A stretch of 64,000 nt of DNA from Myxococcus hansupus (GTDB lineage: Bacteria; Myxococcota; Myxococcia; Myxococcales; Myxococcaceae), in the NCBI RefSeq assembly GCF_000280925.3, contig NZ_CP012109.1:7522501-7586500 (forward strand), written 5' to 3'. This document shows, piece by piece, positions 46,052 to 55,123 of the stretch (position 1 is its first letter; the number at the start of each line of letters is the position of its first letter). The notes beneath the pieces are model-generated. The model worked only from the letters and a program-made list of their open reading frames with translations, made no database searches and was not told the origin of the DNA. Both the position numbers and the translations under genes were made by a program.

Positions 46052-47470
46052 TCAGAGGCCGCACACCGCCGCGTCCGCGTTGCGGAAGGAGCACAGCAGC
46101 TTGGGCAGGCGCTTCTTCCAGAAGAACCAGTCGTGCGCGGCGCCGGGCTCGTTCCAATGCATCACGTTGTAGCCGCGGCTGCGCAGCGCCTGCACGAACA
46201 GGAGGTTGGATTCGCAGTCGTCTCCGCCCTCCTCGCCATCCCGCGTGCAGCCCGCCACCGGCGAGCCGTGGTCCACGTAGAAGCGCAGCGGCACCACCGG
46301 CTCCTGCCCCGCGCGGACCACCATCGCGTTGCCGTCGTCGCGGTCCACCACGCCGTCATGCGGCCAGAACAGCGTGCCGGACTGGGTGCCCACGAAGCCG
46401 AACTTCTCCGGCATCTGGAAGCCCGCGTACACGGAGATGAGGCCACCCAGGGACGCGCCCGCGATGCCCGTCTCCTGCGGCCCCGTCTTCACGCGCCAGG
46501 CCGCCTCCACGCGCGGCATCAGGTCGTCTCGCAGGAAGGCCAGGTAGCCATCCCCCGTCGGCGTGGGCCACTCCGGGTCGCGCGCGGGCGGGAAGGTGTA
46601 CTGCGCCAGGCGCACGGATTGGTCGGGCAGCGCCACGAAGACGAGCACCGCCGCGTCCGCGGGCTTCGCCGCGTAGTGCGTGTCCGCCGCCTCCGCGAAG
46701 GACTCGCGCGTCAGGCTCTCATTGCCGTCATGGAGGTACATCACCGGCAGCGCCGGGCACTCCCGCCCGTCGTACACCGCGGGCGTGTAGACGAAGACGT
46801 CGCGCGCGTCGCCCAGCACGGAGGAGGGCACGCCGTACCACGCGGTGAGGCGGCCCTTGGTGGCGTCCTGGAGCCCGGGGTAGACGAGCGAGTTGAACTG
46901 CCCCACGTCGTAGCGGTTGAGGTTGTCCCACGCCACGTGGCGCGCGCCCGGGTCGGCGAAGAACTCGCCCCCTTGCACCAGCTTGTACGGCTGCGGGCCC
47001 GTGCGAGGCACCTCCACCTCCGCCACGTACAAGTCGGTGTCCCGCACCTGCACCAGCGGCGTGGCCGTAGCGGACCATCCGTTGAAGTCGCCCGCGACGA
47101 AGGTGTTCCGCCCCGCCTCGCCGCGCACGAAGAAGGCCACCCGGGGCCGGCCCGCCTGCGCGTCGCTGACGAGCGGCAGGCCGCCCTGCTCCTCCACCTC
47201 CGCCACGAAGCGGTCAATGGCCGCCGTGCGCTGCGCCGGGGAGGAAGCGCGGCTCATCTCCAACTGGAATTCGGCCAGCAGCGTCATGGGCGCGCCGTGG
47301 ACCGTCGTCGAGCGCTGGCAGGCCCAGGGCTCCTGGGTCCCCGCGTCCGTCGGCGTCCCCGCGTCCGGGTACGTCTCCGTGTAGGGAGGCGGCGGTGGCG
47401 TGGGAACAGGGTCGTCCTCGCACGATGCGAGCAGGGCGGCGCACAACACGGCAGCAGGCAGACGGCGCAT
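46052..47470 (-). CDS. Esterase lipoprotein (Fes/EstD-like)
   Basis: A 472-residue lipoprotein with signal MRRLPAAVLCAALLASC. The start has GGAAGG upstream, and Pro/Thr-rich spacer residues follow. Residues 120-215 form an early-set/CBM48-like domain (VAFFVRGEAGRNTFVAGDFNGWS). Residues 230-470 form the esterase domain with PVMYLHDGNESLTRESF, the nucleophile elbow GASLGGLISVYAG and a C-terminal His in GAAHDWFFW. It has the same plan as the cytoplasmic protein at 31142-32254 but is exported and lipid-anchored. Cys residues near the end (CTRDGEEGGDDCES) probably form a disulfide. A siderophore or polyester substrate is possible. Confidence 0.85.
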   Translation of the reverse strand: MRRLPAAVLCAALLASCEDDPVPTPPPPPYTETYPDAGTPTDAGTQEPWACQRSTTVHGAPMTLLAEFQLEMSRASSPAQRTAAIDRFVAEVEEQGGLPLVSDAQAGRPRVAFFVRGEAGRNTFVAGDFNGWSATATPLVQVRDTDLYVAEVEVPRTGPQPYKLVQGGEFFADPGARHVAWDNLNRYDVGQFNSLVYPGLQDATKGRLTAWYGVPSSVLGDARDVFVYTPAVYDGRECPALPVMYLHDGNESLTRESFAEAADTHYAAKPADAAVLVFVALPDQSVRLAQYTFPPARDPEWPTPTGDGYLAFLRDDLMPRVEAAWRVKTGPQETGIAGASLGGLISVYAGFQMPEKFGFVGTQSGTLFWPHDGVVDRDDGNAMVVRAGQEPVVPLRFYVDHGSPVAGCTRDGEEGGDDCESNLLFVQALRSRGYNVMHWNEPGAAHDWFFWKKRLPKLLCSFRNADAAVCGL

Positions 47471-47692
47471 CGAACCTTCCAGCAGGCAGGGACGCCTTGT
47501 CGGGACAGGAAGCGGGCGCGGGTGTACTACAGGGGTCGGCCCGTGCGCGAGTGGGGCAACCCGCCCGGCATCTGGCCATTCGTGGACACCCCGTGGCCCC
47601 ACCGTGCGCCTTCTTCGGCTGCGGCGCGGCAGGAAGGTTATTCAATCCGCATGGCTCGCGCTCTGCTGCTCTCGCTGCTCGTGAGGCAGCAC

Positions 47693-48190
47693 ATGGCTCT
47701 CAAGGAAAAGTTTCGCGCCAAGTACCCACACCCGTGGCTGGTGTGGGAGGCAGGCGCGTGGAATGTCCCCGAAGTGGTGGAGGGCAACGTGGCCGCCACC
47801 CGGCTGCCGCTGACCGACCTGAGGGACTGCCTGCCCGCTGGTGACGCGCTGTGTTTCGAATTGGTGGGGCAGACGGACGGCAGCCCGCTCCGCCTGGGCC
47901 GCTCCTCGAACAACCCGCTGGTCGTCAACGACGCCACCGTGTCGCGCGAGCAGTTGCACCTGGCCCCCACGCTGGAGGGCCGCTGGCAGGTGACGCGCGT
48001 GGAGGGCGCTCGGCCGGTGACGCTGGGCGACACGAGCCTGGAGGCCGAGCGCCCCACGGTGCTCCAGCCCGGCGTGCAGCTCCAGGTGGGTGATGTCCGC
48101 CTCACCTTCCACGAAGCAGAGGACTTCAACGAGCGCATCGGGCGCATCGCCGCGCAAGTGCTCGCCCAGACGGTGGGCGCGCCGCGCTGA
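47693..48190 (+). CDS. FHA-domain protein with degenerate phosphopeptide site
   Basis: A 165-residue protein whose C-terminal part (about 65-145) is an FHA-type beta sandwich: FELVGQTDGSPLRLGRSSNNPLVVNDATVSREQLHL. The GR of strand 3-4 is present, but the S-x-x-H histidine is shifted (SREQLH) and the N-G loop is missing. Phosphothreonine binding may therefore be weak or lost. The N-terminal MALKEKFRAKYPHPWLVWEAG is conserved-looking but unassigned. The ATG at 47693 has GAGG six bases upstream. An ATG 42 bases earlier adds MARALLLSLLVRQH and has a better but too distant site. It converges on a Ser/Thr kinase gene. Confidence 0.75.
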   Translation: MALKEKFRAKYPHPWLVWEAGAWNVPEVVEGNVAATRLPLTDLRDCLPAGDALCFELVGQTDGSPLRLGRSSNNPLVVNDATVSREQLHLAPTLEGRWQVTRVEGARPVTLGDTSLEAERPTVLQPGVQLQVGDVRLTFHEAEDFNERIGRIAAQVLAQTVGAPR

Positions 48191-48199
48191 GTCCGTCCG

Positions 48200-48226
48200 G
48201 GCGCCCCGCCCCGTGGGCGAGGCGCC
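48200..48226. terminator. Hairpin terminator between convergent genes
   Basis: GGCGCCCCGCCC (48200-48211) pairs with GGGCGAGGCGCC (48215-48226) with one mismatch and a 3-base loop, and flanking GTCCG/CGGAC can extend it. It fills the 42-base gap between the FHA gene stop and the kinase gene stop, so it can serve both directions. Confidence 0.6.
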
Positions 48227-48232
48227 TCCGGA

Positions 48233-49762
48233 CTACGGGGTGTTGGCGCGCGCGCGGGGCTTCTTGCCCGTCGCGCGCTGCGGCGCCGCCGCCGGGGGCT
48301 TCCGGGGTGAAGGCAGCGCCTTGACCAGCGGCACCTCCAACTCGGCGTGCTTGCCCAGGTCCACCATCCGCTCCAGCGGAGCGTAGCCGGCCAGCTCCAC
48401 GCGCAGCCGCAGCGGCTCGGCCTCGCCCGACACCTGCTTCACCAGCGGCGTCACGCCCAGCACCTCACCGGTGTCCACGCGCCGCACCTGCGCGCCCTCC
48501 GGGAAGGAGCGGACGGTGAGCGTGACGGGTGGGCTGAGCCGGGGCGCGGCGACGGGCGCCTCCACCACGGCGGGAACGACGGTGGACAACACGGACGTGG
48601 GCAGCTCCGCCACCGGCGCGGAGGCCGGCGCGAGCGCGGGCGCGGACTCCGGATTCATCCCCGACCAGGTGACCACCGCGGCCACCACCAGCAGCGCCGC
48701 CGTGCCCAGCGACATCGCGGCCTGCCGGTGCCAGCGGCGGCTCACCGCCACCTGCACCTCTTGCGTGGGCCGCTCCGACTCCTCCAGCACCAGGTCCGCG
48801 GGGGGCGGCGCCAGGGACTCCGCCGACGCGGGCAACATCAGGAGCGCCGTCGTCACCTCCGCCAGACTCTGCGGCCGGGCCTCGGGCTCCTTCGCCAGAC
48901 ACCGCATGACCAACTGCGCCAGTTGCGGCGGCACCGGCTCGCCCGACGGCAGGTGCGAGGGCAGCGGCGGCGGAGGCTGGGTGATGATCTGCACCACCAG
49001 GTGGCCGAAGGCCGCGGCCTGGAACGGAGGGTTCCCGGAGATGAGCTCGTAGAGGATGTTGCCCACCGCGTAGATGTCCGCGCGAGCGTCCACCGGCAGC
49101 CCCGCGGCCTGCTCCGGGGCCATGTACGCGGGCGTGCCGATGATGGTGCCATCCACCGTGTTGGTGGTGCCGCGCTCCGCCGTGAGGAGCTTCGCCACCC
49201 CGAAGTCCAACACCTTCACGAAGTCCGGCTGGCCTCCTCGGTGGATGACGAAGAGGTTGTCCGGCTTCACGTCCCGGTGCACCACGCCCACCTGGTGGGC
49301 CGCGCCCAGCGCCGCGCACACCTGCACGACGAAGCGCTGGATGCGCGCGAGCGTCAGCTTCTCCTCCTGCGAGAGCACGCTCAGGCTCTGCCCGCGCAGC
49401 AGCTCCATCACGCAGTAGACGTGGCCGCCCTCCTTGCTCGCGTCGACGAAGTCGAAAATCTCCACGATGTGTTCGTGGTTGATTTGATTGACGGTGCGCG
49501 CCTCCTGGAAGAAGCGCTGCACGAAGCCGCCGTCCTTCGCGTGCTCGGGCCGGAGCACCTTGAGCGCCACCTGACGCCCCAGCCGCGTGTGGCGCGCCTG
49601 GAACACCCGGCCCATGGAGCCCTCACCCAGGAGCTGCTCGAGCTGGTAGTTCCCCAGCGTCGAGCCCTCGCGGAGCTCCTCGCCAGCACGAGGCGCCGCC
49701 TCATTCATGGCGGCCTCGGTACTGGACAGCACGGTCTGCGTGAAGGCGTCATCGGAGCCCAT
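48233..49762 (-). CDS. Ser/Thr protein kinase with PEGA-like domain
   Basis: A 509-residue transmembrane kinase. The kinase domain (about 30-300) has GEGSMGRVF, VALKVL, HRDVKPDN, DFGVAKLL and GTPAYMAPEQ, all intact. An Ala/Pro linker leads to one membrane helix (about residues 350-370, LGTAALLVVAAVVTW). An outside part follows with a PEGA-like beta domain (VTLTVRSFPEGAQVRRVDTGEVLGVTPL, about 415-480) and a basic tail. The ATG at 49762 is chosen. Upstream residues in the open frame look untranslated. It lies 126 bases after the two-gene lipoprotein/exported pair on the same strand and may share their transcript. Confidence 0.92.
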   Translation of the reverse strand: MGSDDAFTQTVLSSTEAAMNEAAPRAGEELREGSTLGNYQLEQLLGEGSMGRVFQARHTRLGRQVALKVLRPEHAKDGGFVQRFFQEARTVNQINHEHIVEIFDFVDASKEGGHVYCVMELLRGQSLSVLSQEEKLTLARIQRFVVQVCAALGAAHQVGVVHRDVKPDNLFVIHRGGQPDFVKVLDFGVAKLLTAERGTTNTVDGTIIGTPAYMAPEQAAGLPVDARADIYAVGNILYELISGNPPFQAAAFGHLVVQIITQPPPPLPSHLPSGEPVPPQLAQLVMRCLAKEPEARPQSLAEVTTALLMLPASAESLAPPPADLVLEESERPTQEVQVAVSRRWHRQAAMSLGTAALLVVAAVVTWSGMNPESAPALAPASAPVAELPTSVLSTVVPAVVEAPVAAPRLSPPVTLTVRSFPEGAQVRRVDTGEVLGVTPLVKQVSGEAEPLRLRVELAGYAPLERMVDLGKHAELEVPLVKALPSPRKPPAAAPQRATGKKPRARANTP

Positions 49763-49888
49763 GGTGGGAAGAAATTTCCATGTTCCGGGCAAACAGCAAC
49801 CCTGGATCTGCACTCTGTCTTCCCATGTACGCCCACCTCACCCACCGAGTGCGGGATGGCGGACAGAGCGGCACGGAAGTCGTAGCCC

Positions 49889-50671
49889 TCATAGACACAC
49901 TCCGTTCACCTGGCACTGGCCGGGCGCGCCATCCTCGCGCTGACACACCGTCGTCGTGGGGCAGTCCGCCCGGTCCGCGCAGTCAATGAGCCCGTCGCCA
50001 TCATCGTCCAGGCCGTTGGCGCAGTTCATCTCCGTCTTCGAACCGTTGCGGCACACGCACTCCGCGCCGCACGACTGGTCGTCGCAGTCCTCGCGGTCCT
50101 GGCAGTCGGTGAAGCCGTCCCGGTCGTCGTCCACGCCGTTGGCGCAGTCCAGCTCCTGGCGGCGCACGCACTCGCCATTCACGCAGTCCTGGGCGAAGGT
50201 GCAGGCGTTGTTGCAGACGCCGCAGTGGACGGGGTCCGTCTTCAGGTCGAAGTCCTCGTCCACATCGCCGTCGCAGTCGTCATCCAGGCCGTTGCAAATC
50301 TCGGTGCCAGGGACGACCGCGCCGACACACACCGTGCTCCGGTCCGCGGCGCAGACGGAATCCCCCGTGCGGCAGACGCCCACGTCGAGCGTGCCCGCCG
50401 GGCCCGGGTAGCAAGGCGTGTCCAGGTTGTCGACCTGGCCGTCGCAGTCGTCGTCCAACCCGTTGCAGACCTCCGCCGGGTCCGGAAGACAGCAGTACCG
50501 AGGCCCGTCGTTGGGCAGCGACGTACAGACGTAGCCATCACCGCCGCAGTCCGCGGTCTCCGTGCACGTGTAGGGCACGTCGTCGGGGAACTCCACCACA
50601 CAGGCCGCCGCGCCCAGCGCGAGAATCAGTCCGCCGCAGAGGGCGAGCAGCCGGGATTCGAAGGTCTTCAT
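49889..50671 (-). CDS. Lipoprotein with MopE-type metal-binding repeats
   Basis: A 260-residue lipoprotein with signal MKTFESRLLALCGGLILALGAAAC. The mature part is Cys- and Asp-rich with repeated CNGLDDDCDG-x-(V/I)D units (about residues 72 and 120) and looser copies CANGVDDDRDG, CANGLDDDGDG. These match the putative metal-binding motif family first named from MopE, common in myxobacterial surface proteins. Calcium binding by the Asp loops is likely. The start lies 4 bases after the upstream gene stop, so the two genes are coupled. Confidence 0.85.
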   Translation of the reverse strand: MKTFESRLLALCGGLILALGAAACVVEFPDDVPYTCTETADCGGDGYVCTSLPNDGPRYCCLPDPAEVCNGLDDDCDGQVDNLDTPCYPGPAGTLDVGVCRTGDSVCAADRSTVCVGAVVPGTEICNGLDDDCDGDVDEDFDLKTDPVHCGVCNNACTFAQDCVNGECVRRQELDCANGVDDDRDGFTDCQDREDCDDQSCGAECVCRNGSKTEMNCANGLDDDGDGLIDCADRADCPTTTVCQREDGAPGQCQVNGVCL

Positions 50672-50675
50672 AAGC

Positions 50676-51884
50676 TCAGAAACTCCCGCCGACCATGAGG
50701 TGCAGCGCCGTGGAGGCGCCGCCGCTGCCCGCCGCCGGGGCCACGGACGTCGAAGCGGGCGCGGTGCGCGCGGGCACCACCACCAGCCACACCGCGCTGC
50801 CCGCCGCCACCGCCCCGCCGCCCACCAGCAGCGCCGTGGCCAGGTTCGCCTGCGACTGCGCGTCCAACCGCTCCTTGCGGCTGATGTCGAACACGCCGTC
50901 CCCGTTCGCGTCATTCGCCCGCGACTCCACGTCCTTGGCGGCCAGGCCCATCACCACGCCCGCGCCCACCGCGGCCAGGCCCAGCAGCGCCGTGTAGAAC
51001 GCGGGCCGCTTGAGCAGGGACTTGCGCGGCGCCTTGCGGGTCGCGCCCACGCCCGCCACGGACTCATCCGGCGGACCGTCCGGCGCCGGACCGGAGATCT
51101 CCAACATCACGTCCACCGTCTCGCGCGCGCCGGGCTGCAGGTCCAGGTTGCGCGTGTAGACGCCATACTCGTCCGCGGACACCTCCAGCGGCATCGCGCC
51201 AGGCGCCAGGCGCGCCTCCACGTTGCCCACGCCCAGGATGCGCTCGCCCACCTTCACCACCGCCTGCGGCACGTTGACGTTGACCGTCAGCATCGCGCGC
51301 GGACGCGCCAGCGCCGTCAGCCGCTTGGACAGCATCGCGGAGGCCTCCGAGAGGAAGTCCTCGTCGCGCGGATTGCGCCCCGTCACGAAGTCCTCGTGCA
51401 CCTCGCGGCGGTCGCGGTCATACGTCCACGTGCGCAGCGTCCAGCCCGCGTCCTCCAGGGACAGGCGCGCCGTGGTCAGCAGGTCCGCGTCCAGCAGCTC
51501 CGCGGGCTCCGCGAAGCAGGAGGCCTCCGCGCAGCGCACCGTCGCCGCGTAGCCGTCCTCCAGCCGCTCCCGCGTCCCCTGCAGGTCCGACGCCTGCGCC
51601 ACCACGGCGGACGACAGCGCCCCGCGCTCCAGGGCCTCGAACCAGCTCGCCGCCTGCTGCGCCCCGGCCCGCTCGGGCGCATGCAGCCCCACCAGCGCGA
51701 AGCGCGGAAGCAGGTCCGCGTTCGGGTTGGAGGGGCGCAGGTCCAATCCCATGTCCAGGCCCTGCTGCTCGGGGGGACTGTCGGTGGTGAGGTCCAGCCC
51801 GAGTCCACCTTCCTGGGCCCACGTGGGAGGGGCCAGCAGCGCGAGCGCCAGCAGGGCGGTGAAGGGCGCAACGGGAATACGCAT
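50676..51884 (-). CDS. Exported protein with PEGA-like domain, unknown function
   Basis: A 402-residue protein with a Sec signal (MRIPVAPFTALLALALLAPPTWAQ, cut after TWA). The start has AAGGGGG just upstream. Residues 45-195 form an alpha/beta domain containing one Cys pair (CAEASC). Residues 210-275 are PEGA-like (VNVNVPQAVVKVGERILGVGNVEARLAPGAMPLEV). Two hydrophobic segments near 305-325 and 355-375 follow, and the protein ends in VGGSF. This build recurs in myxobacterial envelope proteins. It is probably cotranscribed with the MopE-type lipoprotein 4 bases downstream. The function is unknown. Confidence 0.75.
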   Translation of the reverse strand: MRIPVAPFTALLALALLAPPTWAQEGGLGLDLTTDSPPEQQGLDMGLDLRPSNPNADLLPRFALVGLHAPERAGAQQAASWFEALERGALSSAVVAQASDLQGTRERLEDGYAATVRCAEASCFAEPAELLDADLLTTARLSLEDAGWTLRTWTYDRDRREVHEDFVTGRNPRDEDFLSEASAMLSKRLTALARPRAMLTVNVNVPQAVVKVGERILGVGNVEARLAPGAMPLEVSADEYGVYTRNLDLQPGARETVDVMLEISGPAPDGPPDESVAGVGATRKAPRKSLLKRPAFYTALLGLAAVGAGVVMGLAAKDVESRANDANGDGVFDISRKERLDAQSQANLATALLVGGGAVAAGSAVWLVVVPARTAPASTSVAPAAGSGGASTALHLMVGGSF

Positions 51885-52079
51885 GGGCCCCCTTCTATCG
51901 CGGCGCCGTGCGTAACGGAATGATGCGACGGTAGCGCACCTGGGCCCGAGGGGAGGGTCCACCGGGAGGGGCCTGCCTGCCTGCCCTGCGCACGGCGAAT
52001 GCTCGGCTCGTCTGGGGAAGCTTGCCTTGGACCCCGGGGGTCCGCATCTCCCACCTTATAGCGCAAGGAGATGCACGAC

Positions 52080-52520
52080 ATGGCGAATGGGACGCTCTGG
52101 ATTCTGGTGGGGAACGCGAGCCGGGCCCGCCTCTTCGCGACGGACGCGAAGGCGGAGGAGGACTGGCGACTGCTGGAGGAGTTCCACCACGACGAGAGCC
52201 GGGCCCACCAGGCGGAGCTGGTCGAGCAGGCGGACAACCCCAACGCCGGCACCCTGCACGGCCCTCCCGTGGAGAATGAACCCAATGGACGCCGGGAGCT
52301 GGAGCATGACCGCTTCGCCCGCCAGCTCTCCGCGTTCCTCGACAAGGGGCATGACCGGCATGATTTCGACAAGCTGGTCATCGCCGCCCCGCCGGAATTC
52401 CTGGGGAGAATCCGGAGGTTGCTGAGTGCCCGGGTGCGTCAGCGCGTCCTGTTGGACGTGGACTCGGACTACTCCAACGTCCCGGCCAAGGACCTGCCCA
52501 ACCGGGTGCCCGTGCTCTGA
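52080..52520 (+). CDS. Host-attachment/baeRF-like protein
   Basis: A 146-residue soluble protein. It starts MANGTLWILVGNASRARLFAT, the typical opening of the family named 'protein required for attachment to host cells' (related to bacterial eRF1-like domains). FARQLSAFLDKGHDRHDFDKLVIAAPPEFLGRIRRLL follows in the middle, and DYSNVPAKDLPNRVPVL is the usual ending. The ATG at 52080 has AAGGAG ten bases upstream, while the one at 52071 abuts it. A single gene. The biochemical role of the family is unsettled, and the host-attachment name should not be read literally in a myxobacterium. Confidence 0.82.
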   Translation: MANGTLWILVGNASRARLFATDAKAEEDWRLLEEFHHDESRAHQAELVEQADNPNAGTLHGPPVENEPNGRRELEHDRFARQLSAFLDKGHDRHDFDKLVIAAPPEFLGRIRRLLSARVRQRVLLDVDSDYSNVPAKDLPNRVPVL

Positions 52521-52617
52521 GCAGGCGGGCCAGGGGGTGCCCTGGTGACGCGGGGCTCTGGTATAGGTCGGAGACCGGCCTTTCTGGACGGTCTCCGTAC
52601 GCCACCCGCCGCGTCCC

Positions 52618-54513
52618 ATGGCCCTTACGATTCCTGGCATCAAGTCCCTTCGCGGGCGCCTCACCCTCTACGTCACCCTGCTGTCCGTCATCCCGTTGCT
52701 GACGCTGACGTGGCTCCAGTCGCGCAGCGCACGACAGGTGATGGAGGAGCAGATTCGCGCTTCGCTGAAGAGCGAGGCGGAGGGCGTGAAGGACCTGCTG
52801 GAGGCGACGCTCGCCGAACGCGAGGCGAGCGCCCGCGGCTGGGCGGAGGACGCGGTGGTGCGCGCGGCGCTGCGCGGTGACGTGGCGCCCGCCGACGCCA
52901 TGCTGGCGGTGCTCCAGAGCCGCTACCTCACCCTCAACGGCATCGTCGTCTTCGACGACACCGGCCGCGCCGTCTCCGCCAACACCCCCGCCCTGCGGGA
53001 CGAGTACCTGCGGCGCCAGGACGAGGTGCGGCGCAGCCCCTGGTTCGTGGCGGCGCAGCAGGGCCACACCACCAGCGAGGGCGTCAACGAGGAGCACCCC
53101 ATCTTCACCGGGCAGGTGCTGTCGCTGGGCATCCCGGTGCTGGACCCCGTCTCCAAGCACCGCCTGGGCGTGCTGCTGGCCGCCTTCGACTGGGCCCACG
53201 TGGACCAGATGGTGCAGCCGGCGCTCTCACGCGCGGCGCAGCGCAACCTGAAGACCTTCGCCCTCACGCTGCAACGGGAAGATGGCACGGTGCTGTACGA
53301 CTCGCGCGGCGCGAACCCCACGGGGGACGACACGCTGCTGGCCGTCACCGCGCTCAATGGCGGTGACGTGCGGGACGTGGCGGACGGCTGGCACTTCGTG
53401 GCGCGGGTGGACCCGGCGGAGGCCTACGCGCCCGTGGAGCGCATGCGCAAGGTGTCGCTGTTCATGGTGGTGGGCTTCATCCTCCTGGCCGTCACGGGCG
53501 CGTGGTTCCTGTCGCACCGCATCTCCGGCCCGGTGCTGGCCCTGCGCGCGGCGGTGACGCGGCTGGTGAGCGAGGGCGACCTCACTCAGACGCTGGACGT
53601 GAAGGCCGGCAACGACGAGGTGGGCGAGCTGGCCGGGGCCTTCGGGCTGCTCGTGTTCCAGCTCCGGGAGACGGCGCAGAGCCTCCACACCGGCACGCGC
53701 GTGCTCAGCGAGACGGTGGCGGAGCTCCAGACGGCGGCGACGCAGCAGGAGCGCAACGTGGCGCGCCAGGCCGCCGCGCTCCAGCAGACGCAGGTGACGG
53801 CGCAGGAAATCAAGCAGACGTCGCTGCTGGCCTCGGAGAAGGCCGAGGACGTGCTCAAGCGCGCCTCCGCCGCGGAGGAGGTGGGCCGCGCCGGCGAGGT
53901 CGCCATCCGCGACAGCCTGGGTGGCTTCTCCGAAATCCTGTCGCAGGCCGAGCAGATGACGGAGCGCATCGCCCAGCTCAACGAGCGCACGCAGCAGATT
54001 GGCGGCATCACCCAGACGGTGAAGGACCTGGCGGACCAATCGAACATGCTGGCCCTCAACGCCGCCATCGAGTCCGTCCGCTCGGGCGAGCACGGCAAGG
54101 GCTTCAACGTGGTGGCGCGCGAGATTCGCAGCCTCGCGGACCAGTCCATCCAGGCCACGGACCGGGTGCGCGAAATCCTGGGCGACCTGGGCAGCGCCAT
54201 CCTCTCCACCGCGAAGATGACCGAGGTCGGCTACACGCACATGGAATCCGGCCTGGAGCAGGTGCGCGGCACCGGCGAGCGGATGAAGGAGCTGGCCGCC
54301 ATCATCCAGGACAACGCGGCCGCGGTGCGGCAGATTGCCGGCGCTGTGAGTCAGCAGAACGCGGGCATCGCCCAGATTTTCGGCGCGGTCACCGACATGT
54401 CCTCCATGATGAACGACACCCAGGAGAGCCTGGCCGCCACCACCCGCGCGGCGAAGCTGCTCCAGGACGTGTCCGAGCAGATGCAGGACGTGGCCCGCGC
54501 CTATCGCATCTGA
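52618..54513 (+). CDS. Methyl-accepting chemotaxis protein
   Basis: A 631-residue chemoreceptor. It has a membrane helix at about 15-32, a periplasmic Cache-type sensor domain (about 35-275) with IVVFDDTGRAVSANTPALRDEYLRRQ, and a second helix at about 280-300 (LFMVVGFILLAVTGAWFL). HAMP (about 300-355) and the signalling domain (about 370-631) follow, with the conserved tip LADQSNMLALNAAIESVRSGEHGKGFNVVAREIRSLADQS. It should control a CheA/CheW pathway for gliding or development. No che genes are in the window. The closely following HAD gene (10 bases) is probably cotranscribed. Confidence 0.94.
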   Translation: MALTIPGIKSLRGRLTLYVTLLSVIPLLTLTWLQSRSARQVMEEQIRASLKSEAEGVKDLLEATLAEREASARGWAEDAVVRAALRGDVAPADAMLAVLQSRYLTLNGIVVFDDTGRAVSANTPALRDEYLRRQDEVRRSPWFVAAQQGHTTSEGVNEEHPIFTGQVLSLGIPVLDPVSKHRLGVLLAAFDWAHVDQMVQPALSRAAQRNLKTFALTLQREDGTVLYDSRGANPTGDDTLLAVTALNGGDVRDVADGWHFVARVDPAEAYAPVERMRKVSLFMVVGFILLAVTGAWFLSHRISGPVLALRAAVTRLVSEGDLTQTLDVKAGNDEVGELAGAFGLLVFQLRETAQSLHTGTRVLSETVAELQTAATQQERNVARQAAALQQTQVTAQEIKQTSLLASEKAEDVLKRASAAEEVGRAGEVAIRDSLGGFSEILSQAEQMTERIAQLNERTQQIGGITQTVKDLADQSNMLALNAAIESVRSGEHGKGFNVVAREIRSLADQSIQATDRVREILGDLGSAILSTAKMTEVGYTHMESGLEQVRGTGERMKELAAIIQDNAAAVRQIAGAVSQQNAGIAQIFGAVTDMSSMMNDTQESLAATTRAAKLLQDVSEQMQDVARAYRI

Positions 54514-54523
54514 AGGAGCTCAC

Positions 54524-55123
54524 ATGGCGCAGGTGAAGGCAGTGCTGCTGGACCTGGGCAACGTCCTCGTCTTTCACGACAACGCCGTGCTGTTCTCGCG
54601 GCTGGGCGCCCGGGCGGGGCTGGAGGCCGGCGAGGTGGCCCGGCGGCTGTCGGGCGCGGGCTGGACGGACGCCAACCGGGGCGTGCTGGGCGCCGAGGGC
54701 ATCCGCCAGGACGTGTGCCGCGGGCTCGGTGTGGACCTGCCCATGGCGGAGTTCGCCGCGCTGTGGAGCAGCCACTTCACGCTGCATGACGCCGTGCTGC
54801 CCCGTGTGGAGGGCCTGCTGGGCCGCGTCCGCGTGGGACTGGTGTCCAACACCAACGCGCTCCACGTCGCCTACCTGCGTCCGCTGCTGCCGGTGCTGCG
54901 CCGCTTCGACAGCGTGGTGATGAGCTGCGAGGTGGGGCACGTGAAGCCGGAGCCGGACATCTTCCGGCTCGCGCTGGAGGGCGTGGGCTGCGCGCCCGAG
55001 GAAGCCGTCTTCTTCGACGACCTGCCCGAGTTCGTCCAGGCCGCCGAGGCCCAGGGCATCCAGGGCCGACTCTTCACCACGGCGGACGCGTTCGACGCCC
55101 AACTGAAGGCCCTGGGACTATGA
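54524..55123 (+). CDS. HAD-family hydrolase
   Basis: A 199-residue haloacid-dehalogenase-superfamily phosphatase. Motif I is LLDLGNVLV with nucleophile Asp10 (the DLGNV form of YihX-like enzymes), motif II is SNTNA (about residue 109), motif III includes the Lys of GHVKPEPDIF (about 140-149) and motif IV is FFDDLPE (about 164-170). A helical cap is inserted after motif I. The start has GGAG upstream, 10 bases after the chemoreceptor stop, and its end overlaps the glycosyltransferase gene by 4 bases. The substrate is unknown, probably a sugar phosphate or nucleotide. Confidence 0.88.
   Translation: MAQVKAVLLDLGNVLVFHDNAVLFSRLGARAGLEAGEVARRLSGAGWTDANRGVLGAEGIRQDVCRGLGVDLPMAEFAALWSSHFTLHDAVLPRVEGLLGRVRVGLVSNTNALHVAYLRPLLPVLRRFDSVVMSCEVGHVKPEPDIFRLALEGVGCAPEEAVFFDDLPEFVQAAEAQGIQGRLFTTADAFDAQLKALGL

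Noticed and set aside
45668..47692. A long plus-strand frame leading into the FHA gene
   Set aside because: It runs antisense to the esterase lipoprotein and out of frame through the ATP-grasp gene. Only the last 165 codons look like protein.
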